64,000 nucleotides of DNA from Paracamarosporium sp. OC-R06-R3 (GCA_019828545.1 JACVRA010000022.1:310001-374000), one strand, 5' to 3'; positions 35,594 through 50,009 are shown, counted from the stretch's first letter. Made by a program: numbers and translations. The notes: a model not told the origin generated them from the sequence alone.

Positions 35594-37276
35594 CTAACCA
35601 AGCAGCATCTTCCTCGGATCCTCAATGAACTCCTTGATCTTGACGAGGAAGGTAACGGCCTCCCTTCCATCGAGCAGACGGTGATCGTAGGTGAGAGCGA
35701 GGTACATCATCTAAAGTTTGGTGTTAATGACGTGAACATGGTAAAAACAGATGTAGGTTGACTTACTGGGCGAATCTCCACCTTGCCGTTGATGGCAACG
35801 GGCTTGTCCTTGATCGCATGCAGACCAAGAACGGCAGTCTGCGGCAAATTGATGATAGGGGTACCCATCAAGCTACCAAAGACACCGCCGTTGCTGATGG
35901 TGAAGGTACCTCCAGCCATATCCTCAATGGTAAGCTTGTTGTCTCTAGCCTTCTTGCCGAGGTCTGCGATTGCTTGTTCAATGCCCACCATGTCCATCGA
36001 TTCAGCGTTACGGACAACAGGGGTAACCAAGCCCTTCTCGGTAGCGACAGCTACGGAGATATCCACGTAGTCGCGGTAAACGATGGTGTCGCCACCGTTC
36101 GGGCCTTCTATGGAGGCGTTGACTGCGGGAACCTCCTTCATAGCAAGAATGCAGGCACGCGAGAAGGCGGACATGAAGCCGAGTTTGACGCCCTGCTTCT
36201 TGAGAATCTCATCCTTGTAGAGCTTGCGGAATTCCATGATAGAGGACATGTCGACCTCGTTGAAGGTGGTGAGAGAGGCAGCTGTGTTCTGCGACTGCTT
36301 TAAGCGCTCGGCAATTCGGAGACGCATGCGGTTCATCTTTACACGACGCTCTTCGCGAGCACCGGATGTAGCGGGCTTCGACTCTGACTCGCTTGACTTC
36401 TGCTGAGACGGCTTTTGGGGTGGAGGCGTAGGCTTGGACTCTTGCTTGGGTGGCTCAGGTTTTGATTCCTCTTTCTTCGGCTCGGGCTTCTTCTCCTCCT
36501 TTGGCTGCTCTTGCTGGCCCTGAGGCTGAGATGATGTCTCTTGTTCCTTCGGTGCAGGTTCCTTGGGTTCGTCTTTAGCCTCCTCCTTCGCGCTACCCGA
36601 AGGTGCACCGCCAAGTTCAATCTTCACAAGATCCTGTCCAACCTCAACAGTGTCCTCCTCGTTTACGAGGAATTCCTTGATGGTACCGGCTTCAGGGGCG
36701 TTGACGGATACATCGATCTAGACTGGTTAACCCACGATCATTGGTCTTGCGTTAAGATAGCCTACTTTGTCCGTCTCGATGGTCGCGATCTCCTCATCCT
36801 GCTCGACATAATCACCAACCTCTGATGTCCGTTAGATGGTTGTTTTATACAGTCGACGGACAACTCACGTTTCGACCACTGTTTCAACGTTCCTTCTGTG
36901 ATGGACTCGGCCATCTGTGGCACCTTGACTGTGGTAGTATCGGCTGTGCGAGCGTTAGGCGAATCTGTGTTCGTTTTTGTATAGGCTGTGGAGGAACGCA
37001 CCATAGTTCCGCGATTGCGAGACAAGAGCAACGCGCTGTGATGAAAACTGGCCCGGTCGTCTACTGCAGTTAGCAGGTGTTTTATGATGCCAATGAATGC
37101 ACTGACCTTGAGGCCTGGCTTAGCAGACCAGACGAAGTTGCTCGTGATACGGCGGAATAGCTGCGTGTCGCAGGGGAAGCGGACAGCCGGATAGCTCGAG
37201 AAGAAGCGCGAAGCAGCGGCTGCGATCGCAAAGGCGATGAAGCTGCCAAACGGCGAAGACACTGCTGGCCAGACAT
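35594..37276 (-). CDS. KGD2: Dihydrolipoyl succinyltransferase, E2 of 2-oxoglutarate dehydrogenase
   Basis: Six exons, complement(join(35594..35710,35767..36717,36766..36821,36869..36943,37002..37063,37107..37276)), 476 residues. The Arg/Ser-rich N-terminus ([20 protein letters not shown]) is a mitochondrial presequence. The lipoyl domain runs about 80-155 ([20 protein letters not shown]) with lipoyl Lys121 in ETDKIDV. A Pro/Lys/Glu-rich linker replaces a peripheral-subunit-binding domain, as usual for KGD2. The catalytic domain starts at about [14 protein letters not shown] and ends with H448 and D452 in [11 protein letters not shown]. It transfers succinyl from lipoate to CoA in the citric acid cycle. 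The third-base position of the second acceptor (CAG or CAGTAG) is ambiguous by one codon. It shares a 303-bp promoter with the complex I gene. Confidence 0.95.
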
Positions 37277-37579
37277 TGTGCAGCTCGCGGTGGGCAGCAG
37301 AGGTCCTGAGAGGGGGGAAGGGGATGCGGAGAGAGGAAGGAGATGGCGGGAAAAGGCCGTGAGGGAATTGATTGAGTTCGACGACTGGCCTTGATGCAGA
37401 GCCTCTGTCATAGCGCAGCCGGAACTGCGCTAGTCAAGGGCTCTTGCGTGCCGAGCTCTCCAACATCAACCGGAGCCACCCTCACGTACAGGACGACCAC
37501 CCGCCATTGCGACCGCCGACGCAGGGCTCTTTACGCGCAACTACACATCTAGACTGCCAAAGAGGCGTTCGCCGCCGAT
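37277..37579. promoter_or_regulatory. Divergent promoter of KGD2 and NDUFB9
   Basis: A 303-bp GC-rich gap between two divergent genes for mitochondrial proteins. No TATA box; joint control is plausible. Confidence 0.5.
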
Positions 37580-38105
37580 ATGAGCTCCAGGACCACCGTG
37601 CTGTGCGTCTCCACCCACCGCCGCCGCGGCGCGACAGATAGCATACCGCGACGACAGCACCGCTAACAGCGCGCAGGAGGCTCTATCGCCGCTCGCTCAA
37701 GCTGTCTCTCGACTGGGCCGTCCACAGATATCTCTGGCGAGGCCAGGCAATGTACATCCGCTCGCTGTTCGAGGCCAACAAGAACGTCACCGAACCGCGC
37801 CGTCAGAGGGTACGCTGCATGTGGAATCGCCCACGAGACAGCATTACTGACATGTCGGCAGGACTTGATCAAAGAGACGGAGAACCTCCTCGAGAAGTGG
37901 AAGCACCCGGACCCGTACCGCCCACCCACTGCGCCTGGAGGTGAGTTATCGGGAACACGTTCCGCACGGCCGCGGACACGGCTAACAGACCCAGGTTCCA
38001 AGTACGAGCGCAATCTGCCTGCACCCATTTTGGATCGTAAGTATTCCGATTCTAGTCGATAGCTGCTGCTAACGAGAAAAAGCTCCTCCGAAGATGACGT
38101 TGTAA
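37580..38105 (+). CDS. NADH:ubiquinone oxidoreductase B22 subunit (NDUFB9, LYR family)
   Basis: Five exons, 37580-37602, 37677-37809, 37862-37940, 37995-38036 and 38083-38105, joining in frame to 99 residues. The LYR motif lies in VLRLYRRSLKLSLDWAVHR; the middle WRGQAMYIRSLFEANKNVTE and the end PDPYRPPTAPGG and ILDPPPKMTL match the B22 accessory subunit of complex I. LYR proteins of this kind bind the mitochondrial acyl carrier protein. The first exon (MSSRTTVL) is the least certain; donors and acceptors are GTGCGT...GCGCAG, GTACGC...GGCAG, GTGAGT...CCCAG and GTAAGT...AAAAAG. Four introns in 99 codons is dense. Confidence 0.88.
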
Positions 38106-39426
<1,321 letters not shown>

Positions 39427-39883
39427 TGTGGATGAGTTGGTTTGGATTTGGGTAGAACTGGAAAGTTGCTGAGGGGCTGGAGCTGAGATGGAGCGGGCTG
39501 GGTGGCGGGCGTGGTGAGTGTCGAGACGATGGATGGAGCGTCGACGTCGGGGCGGCGGGCAGCTTATAAGGACGGCGCGGGCGTGTTGTGGTGCGCGAGA
39601 TCAGCCTGCCTCGCTAGCGCGAGTCGCGGCCGCTCAAGATCACAGGCGCAGGCAGGCGCTCGTTCGCTAAGCCGCCCGCGAGCAGCGACGGTGCACGGGC
39701 CACGCAGGCGCCGCTGGATCACAACACGCGGCGCGCTCCCCATAAGAAGCGCGTCCCCCCGCCGTCGACGCCCTTTTCTCCTTCATCTCGACTCTCACAG
39801 CCCGCATCACCCGCATCTCACCGCACCACAGCTTTACCCACAGCACCACTTCAACCACCACTCCTCCGCTCCCAATCCCAAAA
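39427..39883. promoter_or_regulatory. Divergent H2A-H2B promoter
   Basis: A 457-bp gap between the two histone starts. CTTATAAG at 39563-39570 is a self-complementary TATA-like box 137 bp from the H2A ATG. The arrangement allows matched cell-cycle expression of the dimer partners. Confidence 0.6.
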
Positions 39884-40429
<546 letters not shown>

Positions 40430-41368
40430 GCGGGTTTGGTCGGTTGTTGGGTTCTTTTCATGGGTTTCATCTCTTCGTTCAGTGTTTTGAATGAAGTCGG
40501 TTATGGGGTCGGTGTTCATGGGTCATTTTAATGCGATCATGGGACGGTTTGTTTGTCTCTCAGGCCATAGACCTTGTGGTCTGACTACGGGGTCCGATAT
40601 CCAATGAGGGTGTATAGTATACCTCGGAATGAATGAATTCTTCCACTTCATCACTTATCCATACATTTTCCATCGTTCCATCATTATTTGTCAATTTTCG
40701 GGATTCTTCCTTTTTCAGTTTTTTTTGTTTTGTTTTGGGAAGCCCCTGGGCTTGTCAAACGCTCAGGTGTATTCGCAGCTCTATCACCGGATCTGGAGAC
40801 ACGCAACATTGGACGAGTTCAATCCCGCTTTATCAGCACCATTTTCAGTAGACGGCGCGCCGGAAACCACGGACTACTCGACTTGCGAACGACGTATTAC
40901 ATGATATCTGATTGGGCGCATTCCAGCTGCAAACGCCGAGCCTATGGGAAGATGCGCCAACTTCCCCCACAACTCGATCTGCGAGAATCTTCAGAAAGTA
41001 GACAGTCTCGGATGTAACAGCTTGTATTTCCTGGATTCACTGTATCTGAGCCGGATAGGAGCGGACCCTGCGGGGTACTCGTGCCCGGAAAAGCAATGGT
41101 CTGAGGTGGGCGTTCATCAAATGATAGTGTTCAGATTTGGTGGATGGGTATTATCAATTGGATTACACACCCTACATGTGTGATGGTAAGGTGCGGAGCT
41201 TGCGGATATTTCGATCCAAACTCCATACCTAAATGCAACTCCATAAGCAATCAAAACGCCGTGTAACTTTGCTTGAGCCGTGCCCGCTTCGTAGTTAGGA
41301 AGCAGACACGGTGATATCATGTCTTAGAATGCAATGCGGACACTGCGGGGGATCTCGCTCCAGGTATT
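40430..41368. other. Intergenic between convergent genes, 939 bp
   Basis: 3' side of H2B and of ATG4. Pyrimidine-rich tract near 40640-40735. No gene is supported; the three overlapping frames at 40629-41017 have no recognisable pattern. Confidence 0.4.
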
Positions 41369-42768
41369 CTACTGCAGACCATCCTCATCGAAACTTTCCA
41401 CTTCGTCCACCGCCTCAGCCCTCTCTTGACCGCGCGGCGGCGGCTCGGATTTGCTAATGTGGACAATGGCCTTGCCCTGCACACTCACCACGCCCTCTTT
41501 CCACTCATTATACTCGTTCTCATCACGAATCAGAAACGCAATGAGCATCGACGGGTCCATTTCCCGAATCTCAATACGACGAAGGCGGCGCGTATGACAG
41601 TTGGCAATGTCTTCTGCGGAATAAGCAGAAGGGTCTTTGTGGTACGGCAGAAGAGGACGGGTGACATGTGGGTCGAGATAAAAGAAGTTGTTGCCCTGAT
41701 TCCCAACGAAGTAGTGCGATGCAGAGGGGCGTCCGCTAATGCGAGGTCAGCTTTATGACGCAGAGAAGATTATGTGTGACTCACCCAGCAATACCTACGG
41801 ACTGCTTCATTTGTAGTGATGCCTTCAAGGCTTCCCAGTATACGGATGTGATCTTCTCAATGCCCAGCCGAGTGCCTACTAGTATTAGGGTAGGCTGCCA
41901 CTTGCCGTCACCATCGATGGCAATTTCCTTGAGTTTGTCCTCGTATACATCGGCGCCGTCGCCTGAGTTGTATACTTTCAGGCCTGCCTCCGGGTACTTC
42001 TTGACGAGGTCTTGTATGCATCGCGCTGTTGCTGATGGGCCAAACCACTCACCGGGATATTTTCCGCACTCCGCTGCTCCGTGTTCCACAAAGCGGTGTA
42101 TTGAAAAGGGTGCTTGTGGGTCATCAGCAAACAAGGAGAGAATCGGACGGTCGTCCTGCTTTATCGGGGAACTTTGAAGTCTCCAGTCTATGGTTGAGTT
42201 AGCCCTCTCCATTTGAACAGTTGTGCAGCAGCGCTTTACCTCGCTCTAATCGTAGGTGTAGTAGGGCGTTTGCGAGTATGCACTGGCCAGACCGTATCAT
42301 ACAGCCAAAGCCCGAATCTGAAGTAAAGCCACTCTGGGCCAAGTTCTGCATCCTAACTCTAAAGCTCATGGCCGCTGTTGCCTTGCGATCCTGGCTCTTC
42401 TGGATAGGCGAGAAGCCTGACCGGTACGTCATCCACGCCCGCGACTCGAAGTCATCGAGGAAGGCCTGTGGCCAGCCGCCGTACTGATCCGGGTCTTCGC
42501 CGCCGTTTGGTGCCTCCTTGCCGCCAGACTCATCTGCACTCGTACGTATCCAGCTGTCCTCTTCAGCGACACCAGGTCGGTCGGTCTGGGTTGCGAGAGG
42601 AGGGGCCGGGGGTGTGTCTGGGCTTGGGGTGGATGCAGGCTTCGGGGACGGGGCTTTTGAATCATATCGCCGACCTAGACACCATATGGGATCGTTGCTA
42701 TTGTTTGTCGGGAGCGGGTCGTATACTGAGCGCAGTATTGTCCGGCCGACACGCTCGAACTCGTTCAT
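41369..42768 (-). CDS. ATG4: Autophagy cysteine protease Atg4
   Basis: Three exons, complement(join(41369..41735,41785..42187,42240..42768)), 432 residues. Introns are 49 and 52 bp. The peptidase C54 core is complete: catalytic Cys156 in TSDSGFGCMIRSGQ, and Asp332 and His334 in FFYLDPH; further family segments are AWMTYRSGFSPI, SIHRFVEHGAAECGKYPGEW and GRPSASHYFVGNQG. The last residues SFDEDGLQ resemble an acidic LC3/Atg8-interacting tail. Atg4 trims Atg8 before lipidation and later releases it from membranes. Confidence 0.95.
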
Positions 42769-43324
42769 AGCAGCGGTTGGCGTGGGCTGGGATCAAGGTC
42801 CAGGTCCAGGTCGAGTCTGAAGGGGGCAAGCGAGTGCGCGGTCTGGTTTACCAGTAGTCAGTTGTGCACCATAGCGCTCTTTACGGAGGACGGATGGGGC
42901 GTGCGAGGAGGGGATGTTGGGGGAGGTGTGCTTGTTGCATGCGGCGAACTGCAGCTGGGAATCAGCTGCCTGGCACGCGGGGGTGGGGGCTCTAGTCGCT
43001 TCGCCTGGACCAACCGGCGGTGCTCTGTTGGGAGCTGCCAGAGCCGCACATGCGAGTGCATTCACGCGCCGGGTCCGAACCAGGCGTGTATCGACGCTTT
43101 GTGGACGAGGCCAGCAATGCCATGCTTTGCTTTGCTTCGCGCTCTCGCTGCAACGGCTCCATGTAGCTCGCCCGCTCCCTAGCTCCTGCCGTACCTGCTG
43201 CCGTCACCGCCGCTTATCGATACGGGTCCCGCCGCCACTCGTCGCCCGCGTCACGACATTTCTCCCCGTTTGCCTTCGCGCATTTCCGCATCTTCACCTC
43301 CACGTCTCCCGGTCGACCGCCAGC
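42769..43324. promoter_or_regulatory. Divergent promoter of ATG4 and SQS1
   Basis: A 556-bp gap between divergent starts, GC-rich, no TATA box. Frames that cross it on either strand lack domain features. Confidence 0.45.
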
Positions 43325-45776
43325 ATGGGGAAGAAGAAGAATAAGGGCAGAAAGGCGCCCAAAACAGTTGCGCGTCACACGCAACCGTGGCAGCTTTCGT
43401 CGCGATACAGCGCCCCGCGGTCGCAGGTACAGGAAGGTACAGCAACATCGCGCCTTCCTTTCGTTTGCCTTTGTTGACATTTCGTGTGTAGCCATATCTG
43501 CCGTTACCAAACACTTTTCCTTGCGCGACGAAGCTCAATACATGAGCAACCACCGGTCTTCTGCCTTCGACTCGTCCAAGAAGCTCCGCCACATACCCAT
43601 TGCATTCGTCAGTGCAGGCTGCTTGGAAGGCACGGTCAAAGAGAAGCCACCTCGAACCGAAGCCGTCGATCCTGACTCTCCGCCACCCTCCCAAAGCCCA
43701 GTCGCTACCGACGCCCTCGCCCAGATGACGATTCGTAGCCCGTCGCCGGCGTTGTCTGTGGCTTCGGCCTCCTCAGACGCGCCAAGTGAAGAGCTCATCG
43801 TTTTCAAGGGACGTGGTATCCATACGCCGCTGAGCCAGGCCACGCTGCCGTCCCATCCTAAAACGACAGGTTCTGCTTCCTCTGCTGCAGCTTCGACCTT
43901 CCAGTCGCAGCTAGGTTCAATCGCTACAGAGATCCCTCCGTCTACCGACACACGTAACCCCACGATTAGCTCGTCGGACGTATACACAGCAACGCGTACC
44001 GTTGCCGCCACATCGTCCACAGAGGCGAAGTCAAGCACCCAACCGCCTTCAGTTGCTGCAAATTCTCTCGAGTCCAAAGACGTGCCTCCACCTCCCCGTG
44101 TTGAGTCTGACGTTGACTCAGACACCAACAGTATCGTCGATTCCCACTTCCAGAAGCGGCGCGATGGGCGACCTCGCTGGGAGGGCAAAGCTACCGAGTG
44201 GGTATCTCGGAGCAAACCGGGTATTGGATGGCTACCTGTTGATGAACGCCCGGACATGGACGCCTTCATCAACGGCGAAACTGATTCTCGCGATGCGGCA
44301 ATGGATGACTACGCCCAAAACGTCGAAGCTTTCGGTCTGATCGGCGAGATGACTGGCTTCGCAGCAGGCCGTGAATTGGACCTAGATGCCGGAAGCCACA
44401 ATGATTGGGAATCGGACGAAGAGCTTGATATTCCCCCGGAAATAGAACAGGACGACGGTTGGACTTCTGACCAGGCTCGTGATCTGGACATTTTAAGTAC
44501 TTCCGACGATGTTGAAGGCATTGTCGCTCGTGTTACTGGCCGACGTACTAGGGCTCGCGGTCTGCAATATCAGGTTGTTTACGAAGGTTGTACAAGAGAT
44601 GACGCTCGGTGGCTACCAGCTGCATATTTGACTACGCAATCTGACAAGGTTCTCATTGAGGCATACGAAGCCAAGCGTCTAGCTCTCGAGCAGCAGCAAG
44701 CGTCAAGTAGTGACAACAGTGACTCCGAGTTCAACATTGACGGAAGTTCTAGTGGAGATGAAGAAGAAGATGAAGATGAAGATGAATTAGATGACGAGCA
44801 GCTCGCACGGGCACTCCAGAAACAGGAAGAAATAGGTATCGACGACGATGATCTTGTTTTGTATGGCGCGGACATGTACTTTAGTGGTTTCGCCAACACC
44901 TCTAAGACTTCTCGAGCGACTTTTGATCGTCCGAACAAGAGAAGGCAGCAGCGAATCGGTCGTGGCAGACAAACCGAACCGGTTTTCCCTTCAGCTTCTG
45001 CACTGGCTGATGCGCTCGACATGGATTCATACAGCGGCTTTGACATTATGGATACCGAACGTCCTTCGCTGCGACAAAAGAAGAAGGGCCGCCGCGGCCA
45101 GATGCCACCGGAGCTTGACGATCCAGATCTGAACGAATCTTTGCAGGCGTCCTGGGAGGCTGACCGAGCCAAGAAGCGACTGAAGAAGGCCGAGCGGGAG
45201 GAGTTGCGTAAGCAAGGCTTGTTGGGCAGAAAAGGCAAAGCTCCAGACCTCAGTATCAAATACAAGGACGGTTTCATCATGGAGGATGTTATAGAGGAGA
45301 TACGCGATTTCTGGGCGACCGATATGACGACTCTATCCTTGCCATCTATGGAAGCTCACCGACGCGCTGTCATCCATCAGTTTGTGGGTGAGTTTGGCAT
45401 CAAATCAAGATCGCAAGGCGATGGGGCCAATCGTCATACAATTCTTTCCAAAACTGTTCGTACGCTTGCGTTCGACGATGATCTTTTCGACAGGATTTTG
45501 GCGCGGAATAAGTACACCCAGCGTCTGCATGCTGCCAGTAGGTTTCCCCAGCAAAAGAAGAAGGAGAAGGGCACAAAGACTCGTCCGACGGTCTCGTACA
45601 AGGACGGTGAAGTCGTTGGCGCTCAGGCACCGGAGCTAGGCGTTGAAAATAGAGGCCGTGCCATGCTTGAGAAGATGGGCTGGAGCAAAGGCATGGCTCT
45701 TGGGGCGTTGGATAACAAGGGCATTCTGCAACCTATCACGCACACGGTGAAGAACACTAAGGCCGGGTTGCGGTAG
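43325..45776 (+). CDS. SQS1: R3H and G-patch protein Sqs1
   Basis: Exons 43325-43436 and 43492-45776 (55-bp intron GTACAG...TGTAG) give 798 residues. The start MGKKKNKGRKAPK is typical. Conserved short elements follow: FSLRDEAQYMSNHRSSAFDS and SRSKPGIGWL. A Glu/Asp run lies at about 455-470. The R3H domain is near 655-715 (HRRAVIHQFVGEFGIKSRSQ), and the G-patch is at the C-terminus (NRGRAMLEKMGWSKGMALGA, about 752-771). This is the architecture of yeast Sqs1/Pfa1, which activates the DEAH helicase Prp43 in ribosome maturation and splicing. Fungal databases often mislabel it 'squalene synthetase-like'. Confidence 0.9.
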
Positions 45777-46948
45777 AGCGGCGATCCCGAGTAGGACAAT
45801 TTCTCTAACATTGTATTCTGTATGGGTGACAGTGTATGAGGAAGTGCATGGGAAGGCGTCAGCGCACTCGACGTCAAGCACTTCCTTCTCCCGCTGCGAT
45901 TTTCTCTGCGTTCCCTTCATCACCACCATAGCTGGCGGTATGGCTGGGTTCTTGTATGATACCTTTCTACTTTTGTTTCGTTAGACGCTCTCGTTATATG
46001 CACCAAAGCATATTGTGGTTTCGGGGGAACAAATGGTGGAGTCATCCGGATCACATCGATAGGGAGCATTGCAACACAGCATCATGGTACGGAACTGCAT
46101 GAGCATTGATAGATCTTCAAGTGATGCCCAAACCCTCACGGTTTCTCATCACTTCGTTCATCTAAAAAACTTTTTTCTCTACTAGCTTATCGTACGTGTC
46201 CTCGCGCTGGAATGTAGATGCTCGTGCTCGTTTTCCTATCGCCATGCGTGCCTGCGGCTTGGCGTGTCGCCCTCACCAGGCGCGAGCCATGCTCTGCTTC
46301 GGCATACGCAAAATACAACCCAATTCGAAGCTAATCACTACCAAATTCATGCATTAGAACACCCGTTCATTTCTACGCGTTTATACCCACTCCGAGACTC
46401 GATTCATATGATCACCCCTCTCCATGTTATCAGAAACCTAGACATGGTTTTCACACTATGTACCACGACATCAAATGTTTTGAAAAAATCACTGCCAACC
46501 ACAAGATTAGCTAAATGTCGTGAAAACGGAGTATACCACGTTAAAAACGAAGGAGAATACGATAAAAGTGTTTTTTGAAGGGAGTAGCGCTGGATTTTTT
46601 GGGCTTGTGTTGTATTGCTCATGTCGGCCTTGGCGTAGAGGATGGAATGTGATGGAGTAGTAGCGCCGCTGGGATGTGTGTTGATGGAGGGATGATGGAC
46701 GGGGTGTTGGATCGGGATGGAGTAAGTAGTTAAGATACCTAGATAGAGCCGTGAGAGGACGATACTATCCGGGGCCTTCTCTCAGAACCTTATCCATTAC
46801 TGCACTCACGCACAAGGACGCACATACGAAACGCAACATCACACGGACAAAAGCACACATCCAGCAACGACGACGCATGCATTGCGCACAAAGCGTTTCT
46901 ACCAAAACTGTATAGTACCACATACTCCAGCCGCGAACCCACGGCGTG
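45777..46948. other. Intergenic between convergent genes, 1.2 kb
   Basis: 3' regions of SQS1 and the AAA ATPase. Small frames on both strands (for example 46264-46578) have no recognisable features. Confidence 0.4.
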
Positions 46949-49388
46949 TCAACCCCCCCTCTCGCCAAACTCCCGTGCCCAATCCTCGTACTCTTTCAAA
47001 CCCTGCCTGCTCACACTCGGCCTTATAGTCTGCAGACTTGCCCTGAAATCCTCGAACCGTATCGGCCTTATCTCGTCCATGGTCATGTGCAGCAGCTTTT
47101 CGCCGAGCGAGCGCAAGGGACCCATTGCTGCGTCTTTGGCGAGCGCTGTGATGTCGGAGCCGGAGAAGCCTGGTTCATCGTTAGCCACGACAGTGCATCG
47201 GATGGTGTTGCAGATGAGGAGCGGGCTGATTACCATCTGTGAGTTGGACCAAGAGATCCAAATCCGATTCGCTCAGCTCGTGTTTTTGATGGCTGAGAAG
47301 GGTCTGGACTTGGCTTTTTCGGACATGGTCTTCTGGTAGTGGGATATATTGTCTTCGTACAAAACGCCGTCGTGCAGCTTCGTCGATGGCCCAGGGGAGA
47401 TTGGTCGCTGCGAGAACTAGCACGCGGCTTGCATCGCCCCTTTCCTTATCCTTGTCCGTTTGTTCCTTTCCTGCAGCGGCCTTTGCGAGATCGGACCACT
47501 GGATGAGAAACTCTGTCTTGATGCGTCGCGTTGCTTCATGCTCACTAGAACCAGACCGGGAAGATAAAAGGGAGTCGATTTCATCAATGAATATAATGGA
47601 GGGCGCAAGCATCTTGGCAAGAGCGAAAAGCGCACGCACAAGCTTTTCAGACTCACCCAAGAATTTCGATGTCAGACTGCTTGCGGAAATGGCAAAGAAT
47701 GTTGAATGTGACTCTGTTGCGACGGCTCGCGCGAGCATCGTCTTACCTGTACCTGGAGGGCCGAATAGGAGCATACCACGTGCTGGCTCTCGCAAGCCCA
47801 TGAATAGGTCAGGTCGTAAGAAAGGATACACAACCGTCTCCTTTAAAGCGGACTTCGCTACGTCAAGCCCGGCGACATCGTTCCAATGCACTTCGTCTCC
47901 ATGAATGACGATCTCATTCAATATTTGCTTAGCAGCTGCCTCGTCTACGCCTCGTGGTAGGGTTTTCAATATGCCACGAACCTTCTCCTTCCATTCGTCC
48001 GAATCGCTTTCTGACCCCTCGACATCCCCAACTTCAGACGATGGCGTAGGAGGAAGCTCTGCCCGGACCGAATCCGCCTTGGGCCTAGCTTTTCTCCGCG
48101 GCGGTGGCCTCGTCTTCATTTCGTTGTCATCAGTCTCGACGGCGATGGGCTCAGGAGGTTCCTTCCGCGGCCGCCGAGCTCGATTATCAACGTTGATTTT
48201 ATTGCGGGCAAGCTGTTGGGAAGATCCAGAAGTTGACGGTGTATTCTTGGTAGAAGGGTCAGTCCACGATAACTTTGCGGCTGCTGAGGCGGTAAGAGCG
48301 CGGTTGCTGGGAGCCGTTGATTCTGGATATTCATTGCGGTATAATGGCATTACAGGGATTGGAGCATTTGCTTGAAAGCTCTTAGAGCGAGCTGTTTCGA
48401 CAGAGTGTCTAGAATCAGACGACACTGGCACGCTTTTCCGGCCCAGGCGTGGAGGCTTCGAAACTTGCTCAGAGTCGCTTCCATTGTCTGCTGGCGGAGG
48501 GTTATGAGCCGTAGAACTCAAGGCATCGGTAGAACGAGCATATGGAGAAAGTTGCGATTGGTATGGATCATTAAGGTGGGATGGTCCTGGCTGAATGCTC
48601 GTGTCCATCGAGGAGCTAGGGTATTCTAGAGAAGGCCGACTCGAAGAGACTTGTAAGGTTGCCGAGGATGTCTTTGTTAATCTGCTTGAGCTGGAGTTTG
48701 TTTTGAAACCCCACGCCTGGGTCGCTGCTTTGGCGGCATCTGGTGGTTGCGACCTCATTGATGTTGGAAGTTTCGAAGACGAGGCCGATTTGCTGTCCCT
48801 CCCCGGCCTCAGGGTTCTCAACATCCGGCCCTTCTTGTCGGGCGAGGGTGTCCGCGAGCTTTTTGCCATCAACGATGATGCACTCGTAGTCTGGGTAAGT
48901 GTCCGACTCGACTCGGCTCCAGAGCTCTTTCGTGGGGCGAGGGAGGGTCGTTTGGGCAGCGGCGGCGGGCGTGAAAGATCGTTGTAACTGACGGGCGGTA
49001 TGGTGCCGCCACCAAGCCAGCTGGAGGAGCCATTGCTCTCTACGGGTACGATAGGAGTGCCGTGAGGGGGCGGCGTGGGAGCTTGGGCGTCTGCGGGCGG
49101 CGATTCGTTGCTCTCCTCGCGGCTGCGCTTCAGTGTTTCGAGCAAGTCGACTCGCTCTTTGCACTGCAGCTCGAGCTGCCGCAACGACTCTACGAGGGCA
49201 CGCTCGGTCGACGAGGCCGGGCGGATGAGCGAGGGCGCGCGGTGGGCGTTGTGGTACGTGATGTGGTCGAGGGCGCTTCTCCACGAACGAAGGGCTTCGG
49301 TCTCGTTGCTCTGGGATTCGAAGTAGACGGCTGTCGAGCAGGCCAGGAAGGCCTCGTCGTAGGCCTTCTGCGTCGAGGTGGCGCGCAT
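46949..49388 (-). CDS. AAA ATPase of the spastin/katanin/Vps4 clade (SAP1/YTA6-like)
   Basis: Two exons, complement(join(46949..47169,47234..49388)), 791 residues from the ATG at 49388; the open frame extends upstream to about 49607 without another ATG, so a further 5' exon is possible. A MIT-like helical segment ([20 protein letters not shown]) opens the protein; about 400 disordered Ser/Pro-rich residues follow. The AAA domain has Walker [19 protein letters not shown] (about 541), Walker [14 protein letters not shown] (about 594), the arginine-finger region [20 protein letters not shown], and the C-terminal Vps4-type helix ([12 protein letters not shown]). The family severs microtubules or disassembles ESCRT; yeast Sap1 and Yta6 are the closest in layout. 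Confidence 0.85.
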
Positions 49389-50009
49389 TGCTTGCGCACC
49401 GGCGGCCGCGAGGCTGTTGTTGGTTACAGGGCGGCAGGAGGGCGTTGCTGTCGCATGCGCCGTGTAGACGCTGGTGGGCTGGCGGCTTTGGCGTGACGTA
49501 GCGCGGGTGCATCTCCACCTCCGGCTCCACCACCAGCTGCGGCGAGCGCGACGCGCGTGGCTTGTGGCTCCCGCTGCTCCGTCAGGCGCCAGCAAAGCAT
49601 TGGACACAAGAAACAGTGCACGGGTTCAATTCCCTCGTTTTGGGGGGCAGAAATGTTTTCCTTGAGACGCCAGTCCCTCTCTTTATCGATTAAGTACCTC
49701 GCCCAGCCCATCCAGGACCTCGATTTTCTATGATACACTCGCAAAGGCAGTCCCGTACTCCGCGCAAAGGAGCAAAAACCATCCCAGACGCCGCCGTATG
49801 GTCCTCTATGTCGCGGGAGCCTTTACTGACTATACAGTTACTCAAAAAGGAGCGCGGCAAGCCAAACGCTCAGCGGCACATACGCCTCGCCCACGCTCTC
49901 TAAATGCAACACGTGCAGACTCCTTTCGAAAAAAAAAAATGTGGATATTGTATGGCATGCAAGCCATCTGCGCACCGTCGTTGGTGGCTGTGCGGGAAGT
50001 TGCCGTTTT
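49389..50009. other. Intergenic, 621 bp
   Basis: Upstream of the AAA ATPase start and downstream of mitoferrin (both minus strand). May contain a short first exon of the ATPase gene. A poly-A run lies at 49929-49938. Confidence 0.4.

Noticed and set aside
40560..40610. Short AGACC...GGTCT hairpin after histone H2B
   Set aside because: Only 5-6 pairs, and fungal histone mRNAs are polyadenylated; it does not match the animal histone stem-loop.
42862..43182. Long overlapping frames between ATG4 and SQS1
   Set aside because: GC-rich promoter sequence yields open frames on both strands; no domain, and the flanking genes have clear starts.
49596..49655. tRNA-like B-box (GGTTCAATTCC) near 49624
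   Set aside because: The flanking bases do not form a T-arm stem and no A-box or acceptor stem could be placed at the right distance.
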